Below are positions 25,120 to 33,283 of a DNA stretch of 64,000 nt, piece by piece. Source of the DNA: Olsenella sp. oral taxon 807 (GTDB lineage Bacteria; Actinomycetota; Coriobacteriia; Coriobacteriales; Atopobiaceae). The notes under the pieces were generated by a model. The model saw only the letters and a list, made by a program, of their open reading frames with translations, was not told the origin of the DNA and searched no databases. Made by a program: the position numbers and the translations under genes. The number at the start of each line of letters is the position of its first letter. Within the stretch, counting starts at the first letter, position 1. The DNA is taken from the NCBI RefSeq assembly GCF_001189515.2, contig NZ_CP012069.2, positions 2,418,001 through 2,482,000 on the forward strand. Reading direction: 5' to 3'.

Positions 25120-26217
25120 ATGTATTGCACCAACTGTGGGGCACAGCTTGAAGATGGCACGCTATTCTGCACACAGTGCGGATGCAGGGCAGACGCTCAG
25201 GATGACAGCGCGAACGAGACCGGAGCGGCCACCACCATTGCCTCCCCGCTCAGCGCGCAGCCCTCCGCCAGTACCACCCAGGTATCCACCGCAACTCCAA
25301 TCCAGCCTCCCCTGCCGGCAACCCAGACGTTTGCGCCTCGTAGAGAGGCCTCCGGAGGCCTTGCGGCGCAGGGCTTCGAGCCCTACGCGAACCCCGTCTC
25401 CGTCAGCCCCGGAAAACGCAGACGGCGCAAAAGCGGAGCCGCAGTGGCCGGACTCACCATCGCTGGTCTGATGGCCGTGACCGCACTCTCGATAGTCATC
25501 CTGCACTACTTTGGTGTCTTGGGAGACCCCGCGTTTCTGAGATTCCTGCCAACGCGAGCAGATCCTGCCGCACGTACCCAGAGTTCTGGAGGCGCGGAAG
25601 GGACCAGCTCCCCAAGAAGCGACCTGGGGACGAAGGCCGCCGTACCCAACGTCACCGGTATGACGCAGGAGCAGGCAAGCTCCGCACTCAGGAGCGCTGG
25701 CTTCAACGTCGGCACAGTTACAACGAAGGAGGGAAGCGGATCGGCAAAGGGGGTTGTCCTCACCCAGGCAATCAGCGGAGAGGCTGAGAGGGGTGCAACG
25801 ATAGACCTGGTCGTCTCTGCGGGCAGAAGGATCTATACGGTCGTCCCTGGACAGATGACCTGGCCCGATGCAGAGGCATACTGCGAGCAGCATGGTGGGA
25901 CCCTCGCGACGGTCACATCACAGGAGGAATGGGATCAGGTCCTCGCAGCCATGAGGGCAGACGGCCGCGAAGTGTACTGGATTGGTGGGCGTCGCGAGAT
26001 AGATGGAGGTAATTTCACGTGGGTGGATGGCCGGACATTCTCCTTCACGGCATGGGCGACAGGCGAGCCCAACTACCAGACCAACAAGGTCGGCCCAGAG
26101 AACTACCTGGCCGTTTACAAGGTGAATGGTCAATATGGCTGGTACGACGACCCCTATGACCTCGACCCCTTCTACAAGGCAAGCGTTATGGCCTTCGTGA
26201 TGCAGACCGTAGAGTAA
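25120..26217 (+). CDS. Zinc-ribbon membrane protein with PASTA and C-type lectin domains
   Basis: A 365-residue protein. The order is a zinc ribbon (CTNCGAQLEDGTLFCTQCG, 3-21), a Pro/Thr/Ser linker, a basic KRRRRK stop, and a membrane helix (about 106-131). A PASTA domain follows (about 173-234: VPNVTGMTQEQASSALRSAG...ATIDLVVS). A C-type-lectin fold completes it (about 238-365: WPDAEAYCEQHGGTLATV, WIGG, WATGEPN, GWYDDPYD). PASTA binds muropeptides or uncrosslinked wall; the lectin domain suggests glycan binding. Together they form an outward-facing wall sensor (inference). The lectin lacks the usual disulfide Cys pattern: only one Cys is evident. Confidence 0.88.
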   Translation: MYCTNCGAQLEDGTLFCTQCGCRADAQDDSANETGAATTIASPLSAQPSASTTQVSTATPIQPPLPATQTFAPRREASGGLAAQGFEPYANPVSVSPGKRRRRKSGAAVAGLTIAGLMAVTALSIVILHYFGVLGDPAFLRFLPTRADPAARTQSSGGAEGTSSPRSDLGTKAAVPNVTGMTQEQASSALRSAGFNVGTVTTKEGSGSAKGVVLTQAISGEAERGATIDLVVSAGRRIYTVVPGQMTWPDAEAYCEQHGGTLATVTSQEEWDQVLAAMRADGREVYWIGGRREIDGGNFTWVDGRTFSFTAWATGEPNYQTNKVGPENYLAVYKVNGQYGWYDDPYDLDPFYKASVMAFVMQTVE

Positions 26218-26295
26218 GATTCGATCGGGGGCCAGCACATGACAACGCCAACCGGAGACGTGTCACACCCCACATGACAGCCTGAGGAGGCGCCC

Positions 26296-27690
26296 ATGTT
26301 TTGTATGAACTGCGGAGCTCAGATTGCGAGCGGCACGAGCTCCTGTCCAAGATGTGGAGTCCCCCTTACGCCTCAGCCTAGAAGCGGGCCACGCTGTCCG
26401 AGATGCGGAGGCGAGCTTCCGCCCGGCCAAGCGTTTTGCCCGACCTGCGGATTCATGGCTGCGGGTGCGTCAATGGGAGGACCAACTCCACAGGCCCAAT
26501 GGACCTGGCAGGGGCAGGGTACCTGGCAGGGGCAGGACGTCCCACAGGCGCAGTCGGTCTTGCAGGGACCAGGCACCCCACAGGCGCAGCAAAGCGCCCT
26601 CTCGTGGGCGGCACAGGGCATTGCCGACCAGGTCAACAAGCTGGTGGGCGGTACGAGTCGCGTCGAGCTAAGGTTTAGGGACTTCTTTGACGCCGTACCG
26701 AGGCACCATGCGCGCGGCGAGGCAGAGGACCTGTTCATGTGCGGGACCCGTAGCACGACCCCAAGCATCACCCAGGCCGTCACAGAATGGCCCCATCCCT
26801 GGCTCTACTCGAGGGTCCTCCTCGTGCTTGGCATCGTATTTCTTGGTCTCGTCATTCTCAGCTATGCGATGAGCGACCCGAGCAGCCTTCCCGGACTGCT
26901 GTTCATTGGCTCCATGGCAGTGCCATTCGCGACAGTTATCTTCTTCTTCGAGACGAACGCACCCCGAGACATCAGCATCGTCGAGGTGGTCGCAATCTTC
27001 TTTGTTGGGGGCGTGGCGTCCATACTCATGTCATATCCGATAGACGCCCTCTTTCCCGGCTCGGGAGTGGGTGACGTGATACCCTCACTCCTCACCGGCC
27101 TCATCGAGGAGCTGGCAAAGATTTCCATTGTTATCGTATTCCTGATGCGCAGAAACAAGCGCGTATACATTCTTGGAGGCATCCTCATAGGTGCGGCGGT
27201 CGGTGCGGGCTTCGACATGTTTGAGTCTGCAGGATATGCTTTCGTCAACTTCCTTGAGACATTCATATCCAGTACGTACGATGAGCTTGCAAGCGCCTAC
27301 ATGGCAGGCGTGGGCGACGCAATTCAGATCACCCTGCTAAGGGGTGTGACAACCATAGGTGGCCACGTGGCCTGGGCCGCCATCGAAGGGGGCGCGATAG
27401 CGCTCTTTCGGCAGGACGAGCGACTCGACTTCTCGTATCTTGCCCAACCACAGCTGCTGGGCATCTTTGGCATTACCATCGTGCTCCACGGTGTCTGGGA
27501 CATGGACATTCCCATCCTCGATAATCTTGAGCTGTTCTATATGACCCCCAAGACGGCACTTCTCATCGCAGTCGCGTGGATAGTGCTCGTCGTGCTCATG
27601 CAGCAGGGCCTCCAGCAGGTCAACGAGGAAGCCATGAGGCACAGGAATGTCGCAGCCCCAGTGGGGGCGCCAGCGGGATTTGGCCTTTGA
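26296..27690 (+). CDS. PrsW-family intramembrane metalloprotease with double zinc ribbon
   Basis: A 464-residue protein. Two zinc ribbons lie at the N-terminus (CMNC..CPRC and CPRC..CPTC), then a Gly/Gln/Pro linker, then about eight membrane helices. The PrsW (PF13367) signatures are EELAK near 271-275, GAGFDMFESAGYAF, a His in GGHVAWAAIEG, and VLHGVWD; the Glu and His residues are the proposed metal ligands. In Bacillus, PrsW starts site-1 cleavage of the anti-sigma factor RsiW. Here the target is unknown; the DUF4179 membrane protein beside an ECF sigma at 50862-52574 is one candidate. A GAGGAGG ribosome site precedes the ATG. Confidence 0.92.
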   Translation: MFCMNCGAQIASGTSSCPRCGVPLTPQPRSGPRCPRCGGELPPGQAFCPTCGFMAAGASMGGPTPQAQWTWQGQGTWQGQDVPQAQSVLQGPGTPQAQQSALSWAAQGIADQVNKLVGGTSRVELRFRDFFDAVPRHHARGEAEDLFMCGTRSTTPSITQAVTEWPHPWLYSRVLLVLGIVFLGLVILSYAMSDPSSLPGLLFIGSMAVPFATVIFFFETNAPRDISIVEVVAIFFVGGVASILMSYPIDALFPGSGVGDVIPSLLTGLIEELAKISIVIVFLMRRNKRVYILGGILIGAAVGAGFDMFESAGYAFVNFLETFISSTYDELASAYMAGVGDAIQITLLRGVTTIGGHVAWAAIEGGAIALFRQDERLDFSYLAQPQLLGIFGITIVLHGVWDMDIPILDNLELFYMTPKTALLIAVAWIVLVVLMQQGLQQVNEEAMRHRNVAAPVGAPAGFGL

Positions 27691-27792
27691 TCGCTTCCAT
27701 GATGGCATTGAGCGCCCACCAACAATCTTGGAGGAATGTGGTTTATGCGAGAGGAGACTTTTCGGCCGACAGAACTATTCGGCTTTGGCCCC

Positions 27793-27901
27793 GTTGTGCC
27801 CTCCTGTCGATGACAAAGCCAAGCCATCTCAAGTGGCATTGAGTAGTACCTAACGTCCGTGTATAGTTGTGCCCTCCTGTCGATGACAAAGCTAAGCCAT
27901 C
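27793..27901. repeat. Two 36-bp direct repeats, CRISPR-like spacing
   Basis: GTTGTGCCCTCCTGTCGATG... occupies 27793-27828 and again 27866-27901, differing by one base. The 37-bp sequence between them is unrelated, and similarity stops sharply at both ends. Repeat and gap lengths fit a CRISPR array with one spacer, and AT-rich DNA follows at 27902-28020, as a leader would. There are only two copies and no cas gene in the window. The 333-bp gap 27691-28023 has no other feature except a palindrome GACTTTAAAGTC followed by T-rich DNA near 27951-27966. Confidence 0.55.
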
Positions 27902-28023
27902 GATATTGACATCTCACCCAGCAGATATAAACTAATGCTTGTTTCATGAGACTTTAAAGTCTTTTTATCTCACATGCCTGCATTCAGCCATTTGCAGCAC
28001 ACGTTATAACAGAGAGGAAGACC

Positions 28024-29217
28024 ATGTCATTTTGCTCACACTGCGGAGGTTCCGTTCCAGATTCCGCACGCTTCTGCCCAAAGTGCGGTAGTCCCGCACA
28101 CGCCGTGCAGCCCGCTGCTGCAACCATGGCACCAACAAGCACGTCTGACACGATGGGTGTCGTATCAGCATCTATGACCACAGTCACAACGGCCACCGCG
28201 CCTGTAGTGGCCGAGCCAATTCCAACGCCATACAGAGAGCTCGAGTCGACTGTCCAGAGCACTCCCCCTATGGCAGAACAAGTTCCTGAGGAGGAGACGG
28301 GCACAGACTCTGCAATCGGCGAGGGTGTGGATACCCAGGATATCACCGTTAACGACGTACCAGAATCAACGGAGGGGGATGAGGGCGCGAAGGCACAGCC
28401 ATCGACAGACCCCGAGGAATTGGTCGACACAAGGCCCTCGGAACTCGATGAGCCTACGCCCAATGAGCCTACACCCACAAATAGCGAGGTAACTGGCGAG
28501 TCGGAGACAAAGCAAGAAGACGAGAAGCCTTTGTTCTCGGAGGCAATCGATCATGGCGAGCATCCCGAGGGTACGGACAGCTCACCTTCGCCCCAGCCCC
28601 AAACAGAGACTCTCGAGACGCAGTTGCACCCACAGGAACCGTCACAGGCACCGTACTCGACGGGGCAAAAGAGTCACCTAGCCTCAGACGTGACCCAGTG
28701 GAACCCACAGACGCAGGCGCAGGCTTCGTACCCTCAGACGCAGGCACAGGCGCAGGCATCATACTCCCAGCAGGCGCAGCCGCAACTACCATACCCGCAG
28801 CAGGCGCAGCAGCAGGCATCATACTCCCAGCAGGCGCAGCCGCAACTACCATACCCGCAGCAGCAGGCATCATACTCCCAGCAGGCGCAACAGCAGGCAC
28901 CATACACACAGCCCTACCCGCAGCAGCAGGCATCCTACACACAGGTACAGGTCTTCACAAACTCACAGCCCACTGGAGGAGGCCCCACAAAGAGCAAGGT
29001 GGCGGCTGGGCTGCTGGCGATATTCCTTGGCACTCTTGGCATCCATAAGTTTTACCTTGGCCGTACAGGCGAGGGCATCCTCATACTCGTGTTGGATATC
29101 CTTCTTGGATGGACCTTCATCGTACCAGGCATCATAGAATTCGTGTGCTTTATCGAAGCCCTCATCTACTTCACAAAGAGTGACGAGGAGTTCCAACGAG
29201 ACTGCGTGAGAGGATAG
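28024..29217 (+). CDS. Zinc-ribbon / TM2-domain protein with Gln-rich repeats
   Basis: A 397-residue protein. It begins with a zinc ribbon (CSHCGGSVPDSARFCPKCG), followed by an acidic Pro/Thr/Glu linker. A Gln/Ala/Tyr/Pro repeat tract (about 225-315) is built from SYSQQAQ and PQLPYPQQ units. The end is a TM2 domain: GLLAIFLGTLGIHKFYLG, two helices, and YFTKSDEEFQRDCV. The Gln-rich tract is coded by short tandem DNA repeats (28740-28935), so its length may vary. It resembles the 20564-21826 protein at both ends but not in the linker. GAGAGGAAG precedes the ATG. Confidence 0.88.
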   Translation: MSFCSHCGGSVPDSARFCPKCGSPAHAVQPAAATMAPTSTSDTMGVVSASMTTVTTATAPVVAEPIPTPYRELESTVQSTPPMAEQVPEEETGTDSAIGEGVDTQDITVNDVPESTEGDEGAKAQPSTDPEELVDTRPSELDEPTPNEPTPTNSEVTGESETKQEDEKPLFSEAIDHGEHPEGTDSSPSPQPQTETLETQLHPQEPSQAPYSTGQKSHLASDVTQWNPQTQAQASYPQTQAQAQASYSQQAQPQLPYPQQAQQQASYSQQAQPQLPYPQQQASYSQQAQQQAPYTQPYPQQQASYTQVQVFTNSQPTGGGPTKSKVAAGLLAIFLGTLGIHKFYLGRTGEGILILVLDILLGWTFIVPGIIEFVCFIEALIYFTKSDEEFQRDCVRG

Positions 29218-29281
29218 GGACCGGTCTGCCTGACCCCCCAAGCTAAACGGTCATGAGCTCTACGTAGATCGGAACTACGTA

Positions 29282-29306
29282 GATCGCCCGGGCGGAAAGG
29301 GCGATC
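29282..29306. terminator. Hairpin between convergent genes
   Basis: GATCGCCC and GGGCGATC form an 8-bp stem around a 9-base loop. Just before it lie two direct copies of CTACGTAGATCG (from 29262). The site is in the convergent gap between the TM2 gene and the beta-lactamase-like gene, so a shared terminator is plausible, although no U-run follows. Confidence 0.4.
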
Positions 29307-29352
29307 GCTATGGCAGACGGTGCCGGCCAGGCGTAGGAGGTACATCGGACAC

Positions 29353-30471
29353 TTATGCGGCGTCCCAGACCGTCCTCGACACCCTCGCCATGAGTGAGTT
29401 TGCCGCGCCGTCGGACATGCCGTGCGTCATGATCACGAGCACATAGGGCCTCTTGCCGTATACGATGGCCCCGTCGTGTCGCACGCTATCGAGCGTGCCG
29501 GTCTTATGGGCAACGACGGTGCCCGAGGGAACACCCTGAGCGATACCCTCTGAGTCCTCCTGCTCCTTGAGCCAGGCCAGCGCGGCCTGGCTTGCCTCAG
29601 GACTCGCGAGATCGCCTGATGCGACGAGCCTGAGAATCCTTGCCTGGTCACTTGCGCTCGTGTAGTTCTCACGCCCGGCGGCGGCCGCCGCCGTGTCCAT
29701 CATCTTGCGTGCAAGGACGGTCTGACCGAGGCCCAGCCTAGCGCCCTCGTCGTTCACGGTGCCCATGCCCAACCGATCTATGAGCACGTTGGTGGCCACG
29801 TTATCGCTCTGGGAGATCATAAGCTCTGCCAGGCGGGAAAGGCTCAGCCTCGTTCCCGCCCCCATGGACTGGACGGACCCCGTGCCACCGACGATATCGC
29901 TCTCCCTGATGGTGTAGCTGTCACCGAGCGAGATCGAGCCGTCTGCCTCATGTTGCAAAAGCGTCGCCATGATGAGCGTCTTGATCATGCTCGCGGAGCG
30001 CATTCGCTCATCGCCGTTTATCGCAAAGCCGCCGTCAGGGGCGTCCACAGGCGTGTAGACTACGGCAACCTCATCGCCATAGGGACTAACGAGTGGTTCG
30101 ACAGCCGCTCTCACGGCATTATCCCGGCCGGAATCGGCGGGAGTGGGATTGTCGTGAACGGCAGGCTCATCGGACCTTACGGCCTCGGGAGGTGCATCGG
30201 ATACCCGGGCGCCCTCCTCGGGGTTGGTGGCCTCGGCGGGCGCCTCGGCGCGTGGGTCCATGACGGCGGGAAGGGACGAGGCCGGGACATCTTGTCCCCC
30301 ATCGTCCGAAGAGTTTTGGCCTGTTGTGCCGGTGACAGGTCTTGGCGAGCCGTGCGTCCAGATAATTGCTCCACTTACCATGAGAATGGCGATGGCTGCC
30401 ATGATGACTGCGCACAGACGCAGCCGCCTGTGGTTTTCGAGAAGCGTACGCAGGATGTTGGGCTTGACCAT
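29353..30471 (-). CDS. Class A beta-lactamase-like serine hydrolase
   Basis: A 372-residue protein with an uncleaved or signal-anchor helix (about 18-38) and a Pro/Glu/Ala linker to about 118. A penicillin-binding/beta-lactamase fold follows (PF13354 type). The active-site motifs are complete: S161-x-x-K164 (SMIK), SDN 222-224 and KTG 323-325. The omega-loop region reads GRENYTSA, unlike the ExxLN of true class A beta-lactamases, so hydrolysis of beta-lactams is uncertain; a wall carboxypeptidase or esterase role is as likely. It lies at the edge of the zinc-ribbon envelope cluster. Confidence 0.87.
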   Translation of the reverse strand: MVKPNILRTLLENHRRLRLCAVIMAAIAILMVSGAIIWTHGSPRPVTGTTGQNSSDDGGQDVPASSLPAVMDPRAEAPAEATNPEEGARVSDAPPEAVRSDEPAVHDNPTPADSGRDNAVRAAVEPLVSPYGDEVAVVYTPVDAPDGGFAINGDERMRSASMIKTLIMATLLQHEADGSISLGDSYTIRESDIVGGTGSVQSMGAGTRLSLSRLAELMISQSDNVATNVLIDRLGMGTVNDEGARLGLGQTVLARKMMDTAAAAAGRENYTSASDQARILRLVASGDLASPEASQAALAWLKEQEDSEGIAQGVPSGTVVAHKTGTLDSVRHDGAIVYGKRPYVLVIMTHGMSDGAANSLMARVSRTVWDAA

Positions 30472-31095
30472 GTGTTCTCCGTACCAGCTCTGATTGTCGA
30501 CGGACAGAGGATGTGCATACGTAAGCGTGGTGCTAGTACCGGCTATATACTACCTGCAAACAATCGACCTTGCTGAGAAGATATCCCCATGAGGGCAACG
30601 AAGACAGACGATTTATGCACAAACCATGGAGGCCGATTGAAGCCGGATGTACAAAGTGGCTTGTAAAGGACCGGTCGATTGGTACTCCAGAATCTGCGGG
30701 GTCACCTTCTGATCTGCAGGGGCAGCTCCGAAGAGATGACAATCCATCTGGCGCGACGTGAGCACACGCCAAGCGATAGGACACACCCTGATCTACGCCC
30801 CCGACGTATCTGCGTGCCGGACGAGCCCCTTGCGGGATCTAACGCCATCGTGGAGGAGTGTCCCGGGCAGTCGCTCGCCCATCGTCTCTATAAGCCCTGA
30901 CGCTGTACGCAATCGGTCACATCAGTGCCAGCTATCAGTGCCAGCTGTATGACTCGGGGACTCCCTGTAGACTCAGCAGAGGGTCGCACCAACAAGGGAA
31001 TCCCTCCAAGAGATTAAAACATATGTTCCCTTTCTTACCATTCTGTGCTATGATGGAGGGCAAGACACGGCGGGGGACGGAAGGACGGTGGCCGG
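30472..31095. other. Long gap without a clear gene
   Basis: 624 bases between the divergent beta-lactamase-like and Rpn genes. No reading frame is convincing. A 13-bp direct repeat, ATCAGTGCCAGCT, occurs twice near 30920-30950. The stretch 31010-31055 is AT-rich and holds TATGAT at 31049-31054, a possible -10 element for the Rpn gene. Confidence 0.45.
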
Positions 31096-31902
31096 ATGGC
31101 GCAGGCGAGGCGAGACATGGGCGAGCTGAGGCCCATAGACGACCTGATGTTTCGGGTGATGGCGAGGGACAAGGCCTTCTGCGGGGAGCTCCTGAGGGTG
31201 CTGCTCCAGGACCCAAAGCTCGAGGTCGTGGAGTGCGAGCCGCAGTCCGCCGTCACGAACCCCCACGGCCGCTCCGTGGTCCTCGACGCCCTCTGCGAGC
31301 TCTCGGGCGGCAGGTTCGTGGACGTGGAGGTGCAGCGCACCGACAGGGACGACCTCCAGAGGAGGGCGCGCTACCACGCCTCGCTCGTGACGGCGGACAG
31401 GACGAGGCCGGGCACCCCCTTCAAGGACGTCCCGGACGTCTGCGTCGCGTTCGTCTGCGAGTTCGACCCCCTCGGGGAGGGCAGGTCGCTGTATCATGTG
31501 GACAGGGTCGTGAGGGAGAGCGGGCGGACGCTCGAGAACGGCCTCTCGGAGGTGTACGTGAACGCCCTGGCGAGGGACGGCACGGACGTCTCCGCCCTCA
31601 TGAGGGTGTTCACGGAGGCCGAGGCGTACGACGAGGGGCGCTTCCCGGAGACGTCCAGGGTGAAGAGAAGGCTCAGGGAGACGGAGGAGGGGCGAAAGGA
31701 CATGGGCAGCGTCATAGAGGAGATCCGCGCGGAGTGCATCGCGGAGGGCAAGGCCGAGGGCATCGCCGAGGGTGAGGTCAGGGGGACGCTCAAGACGCTC
31801 GTCCGGCTCGTGCGCGACGGGCTCGTGAGCGTGCAGGACGCCGCCGCATCGGCGGGGGTGGACGCCGACGAGATCAAGCGCACGCTCGCTGCGGAGGGGT
31901 GA
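31096..31902 (+). CDS. Rpn-family PD-(D/E)XK nuclease
   Basis: A 268-residue protein of the Rpn/PDDEXK_2 family (recombination-promoting nucleases, often labelled transposases). The N-terminus has LRPIDDLMFRVMARDKAFCGELLRVLL. The core Asp (VVLDALCEL) and E-V-Q (FVDVEVQR) form the nuclease motif. A C-terminal helical Glu/Ala/Gly repeat follows (AEGKAEGIAEG), ending VDADEIKRTLAAEG. Family members are thought to act in RecA-independent recombination and are often present in many degenerate copies. A strongly biased GC3 and a duplicated tail just downstream point to a mobile or recombining gene. Confidence 0.88.
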   Translation: MAQARRDMGELRPIDDLMFRVMARDKAFCGELLRVLLQDPKLEVVECEPQSAVTNPHGRSVVLDALCELSGGRFVDVEVQRTDRDDLQRRARYHASLVTADRTRPGTPFKDVPDVCVAFVCEFDPLGEGRSLYHVDRVVRESGRTLENGLSEVYVNALARDGTDVSALMRVFTEAEAYDEGRFPETSRVKRRLRETEEGRKDMGSVIEEIRAECIAEGKAEGIAEGEVRGTLKTLVRLVRDGLVSVQDAAASAGVDADEIKRTLAAEG

Positions 31903-31990
31903 GGCCGGCCGCAGGGGGTGACGCGCCCCGCCCGCCGGCGGCCGGAGGCTGTCGGGGCCTCGGCAGGGCCCGCCCGCACGAGCGCGCCGT

Positions 31991-32308
31991 GTGGCCCCCG
32001 CCCTCATGAGGGTGCTCACGGAGGCCGAGGCGTACGACGAGGGGCGCTTCCCGGAGACGTCCAGGGTGAAGAGAAGGCTCAGGGAGACGGAGGAGGGGCG
32101 AAAGGACATGGGCAGCGTCATAGAGGAGATCCGCGCGGAGTGCATCGCGGAGGGCATCGAGACGGGCAGGGCCGAGGGCAAAGCCGAGGGGAGGCTCGAG
32201 GCGCTCGGCCGGCTCGTGCGCGACGGGCTCGTGAGCGTGCAGGACGCCGCCGCATCAGCGGGGGTGGACGCCGACGAGATCAGGCGCACGCTCGCTGCGG
32301 AGGGGTGA
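31991..32308 (+). pseudogene. Duplicated 3' fragment of the Rpn gene
   Basis: The segment 31998-32314 repeats 31592-31908 at a constant offset of 406 bp. The first 160 bp differ at about one base; a short internal section of the AEG repeat differs more, and the tail is again nearly identical including the stop. Only the C-terminal 105 residues are encoded, without the nuclease core. The frame opens at a GTG without a good ribosome site. It is a remnant of a tandem duplication or of a second, 5'-deleted copy. Confidence 0.88.
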
Positions 32309-32353
32309 GGCCGCGAAACAAGAGATAAGCTAACGGTCACGGCCATGCGCACA

Positions 32354-32388
32354 AGCAGGCCACCCGCCTTGCGACCGGGTGGCCTGCT
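32354..32388. terminator. Strong hairpin between Rpn fragment and glutaredoxin gene
   Basis: AGCAGGCCACCCG and CGGGTGGCCTGCT form a perfect 13-bp stem around a 9-base loop. It lies between convergent features and could stop transcription from both sides. No long U-run follows. Confidence 0.7.
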
Positions 32389-32458
32389 GCTCGATACCAA
32401 CCAAGCTGGATGGGCCTATATTGTGCCCTTGCCTAATTGCCTAAGGTGCGCTACGCCC

Positions 32459-32788
32459 TTAGAAGCTGCAGCCGCTCCCATCGAGGGAGCACGCCCCACC
32501 GGACGCCTTGGCGGGAGCTGCCGCATCATCTGTAGCGTTGGCCGAGACGCCAAACTCACGCCCCAAGTAGTCGATGATGTCGTTGGACTCGTACATAGCC
32601 TTACCATCGATGAACAGGCAGGGTACCTGACGCTTGCCGCCATGCTCGACGAGGTAGCTTCGGTCCGCATCGCTCTCGTCGATATTGTGCAGCGCTAACT
32701 CGATACCCGACCGCTTCATGAAGCCCTCAACCTTACGGCAGAAGGGACAACCATTCTTTACATAGAGCTGGAGATCCTTTTTGGCCAT
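32459..32788 (-). CDS. Glutaredoxin-like protein
   Basis: A 109-residue thioredoxin-fold protein with the active site NGCPFCRKVEGFM (CPFC), the cis-Pro in RQVPCLFIDG and the glutathione-site ESNDIIDYLG. It matches the glutaredoxin/GST-N family, used in thiol-disulfide exchange in the cytoplasm. A Cys-containing tail (GGACSLDGSGCSF) extends about 25 residues beyond the fold, with two more Cys that could bind metal. GGTGAGG precedes the ATG. Confidence 0.9.
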   Translation of the reverse strand: MAKKDLQLYVKNGCPFCRKVEGFMKRSGIELALHNIDESDADRSYLVEHGGKRQVPCLFIDGKAMYESNDIIDYLGREFGVSANATDDAAAPAKASGGACSLDGSGCSF

Positions 32789-32853
32789 ATCAACCTCACC
32801 TTCCGATCAGTTGCGATTGCGTCAGAGCCTTGTATACCCGAGCAGGCGGACAG

Positions 32854-33237
32854 CTACGCAGCCGCCGCAAGCATCCGCGCAATTGCCAAGCCCACCGCTA
32901 CCGCCACGAGGCTTGATATCACGTTTGCCGCGATATTAAGCGCGGCAGTCCAGACGTGACCCATGCTGAGGAGTTGGAACGTCTCGTTCGAAAACGTGGA
33001 GAAGGTCGAAAGCCCCCCGCAGATTCCCGTCGCTAAGAAGAGCTTTGCGTGTCCTGGCAACGGGCGAGCAAGATCCAATCCCGTCACCAGACCAATAACG
33101 AATCCGGCCACGACGTTGGCCACGAGAGTCCCACCGGGGAGCGCGGGGATAGCCCGTCCCAGGACCTCTCCGATACCCCAACGCACGATACTGCCAAGAA
33201 AGCCGCCGCACCCCACAGCCAGCGCCTGTCCGAGCAT
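32854..33237 (-). CDS. crcB: Fluoride ion channel CrcB/FluC
   Basis: A 127-residue four-helix membrane protein. Signatures are GGFLGSIVRWGIGE, GTLVANVVAGFVIGL (with the conserved Asn) and GICGGLSTFSTFSNE, the Phe-box and Na+ site of Fluc channels, which export fluoride as dual-topology dimers. Only one copy is present, so a homodimer is expected. TAGGAGGA precedes the ATG. Only 46 bp separate it from aspS, and no fluoride riboswitch fits in that space. Confidence 0.95.
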   Translation of the reverse strand: MLGQALAVGCGGFLGSIVRWGIGEVLGRAIPALPGGTLVANVVAGFVIGLVTGLDLARPLPGHAKLFLATGICGGLSTFSTFSNETFQLLSMGHVWTAALNIAANVISSLVAVAVGLAIARMLAAAA

Positions 33238-33283
33238 GAAAATCCTCCTATCAGCCGTGGACCACAGGCAGCGTGAGTCTTGG

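Noticed and set aside
31023-31775. A 250-residue Gly/Arg-rich frame
   Set aside because: Shifted frame of the Rpn gene; composition follows from the GC3 bias of the real frame.
33238-33283. Fluoride riboswitch before crcB
   Set aside because: The gap to aspS is only 46 bases and lacks the expected stems.
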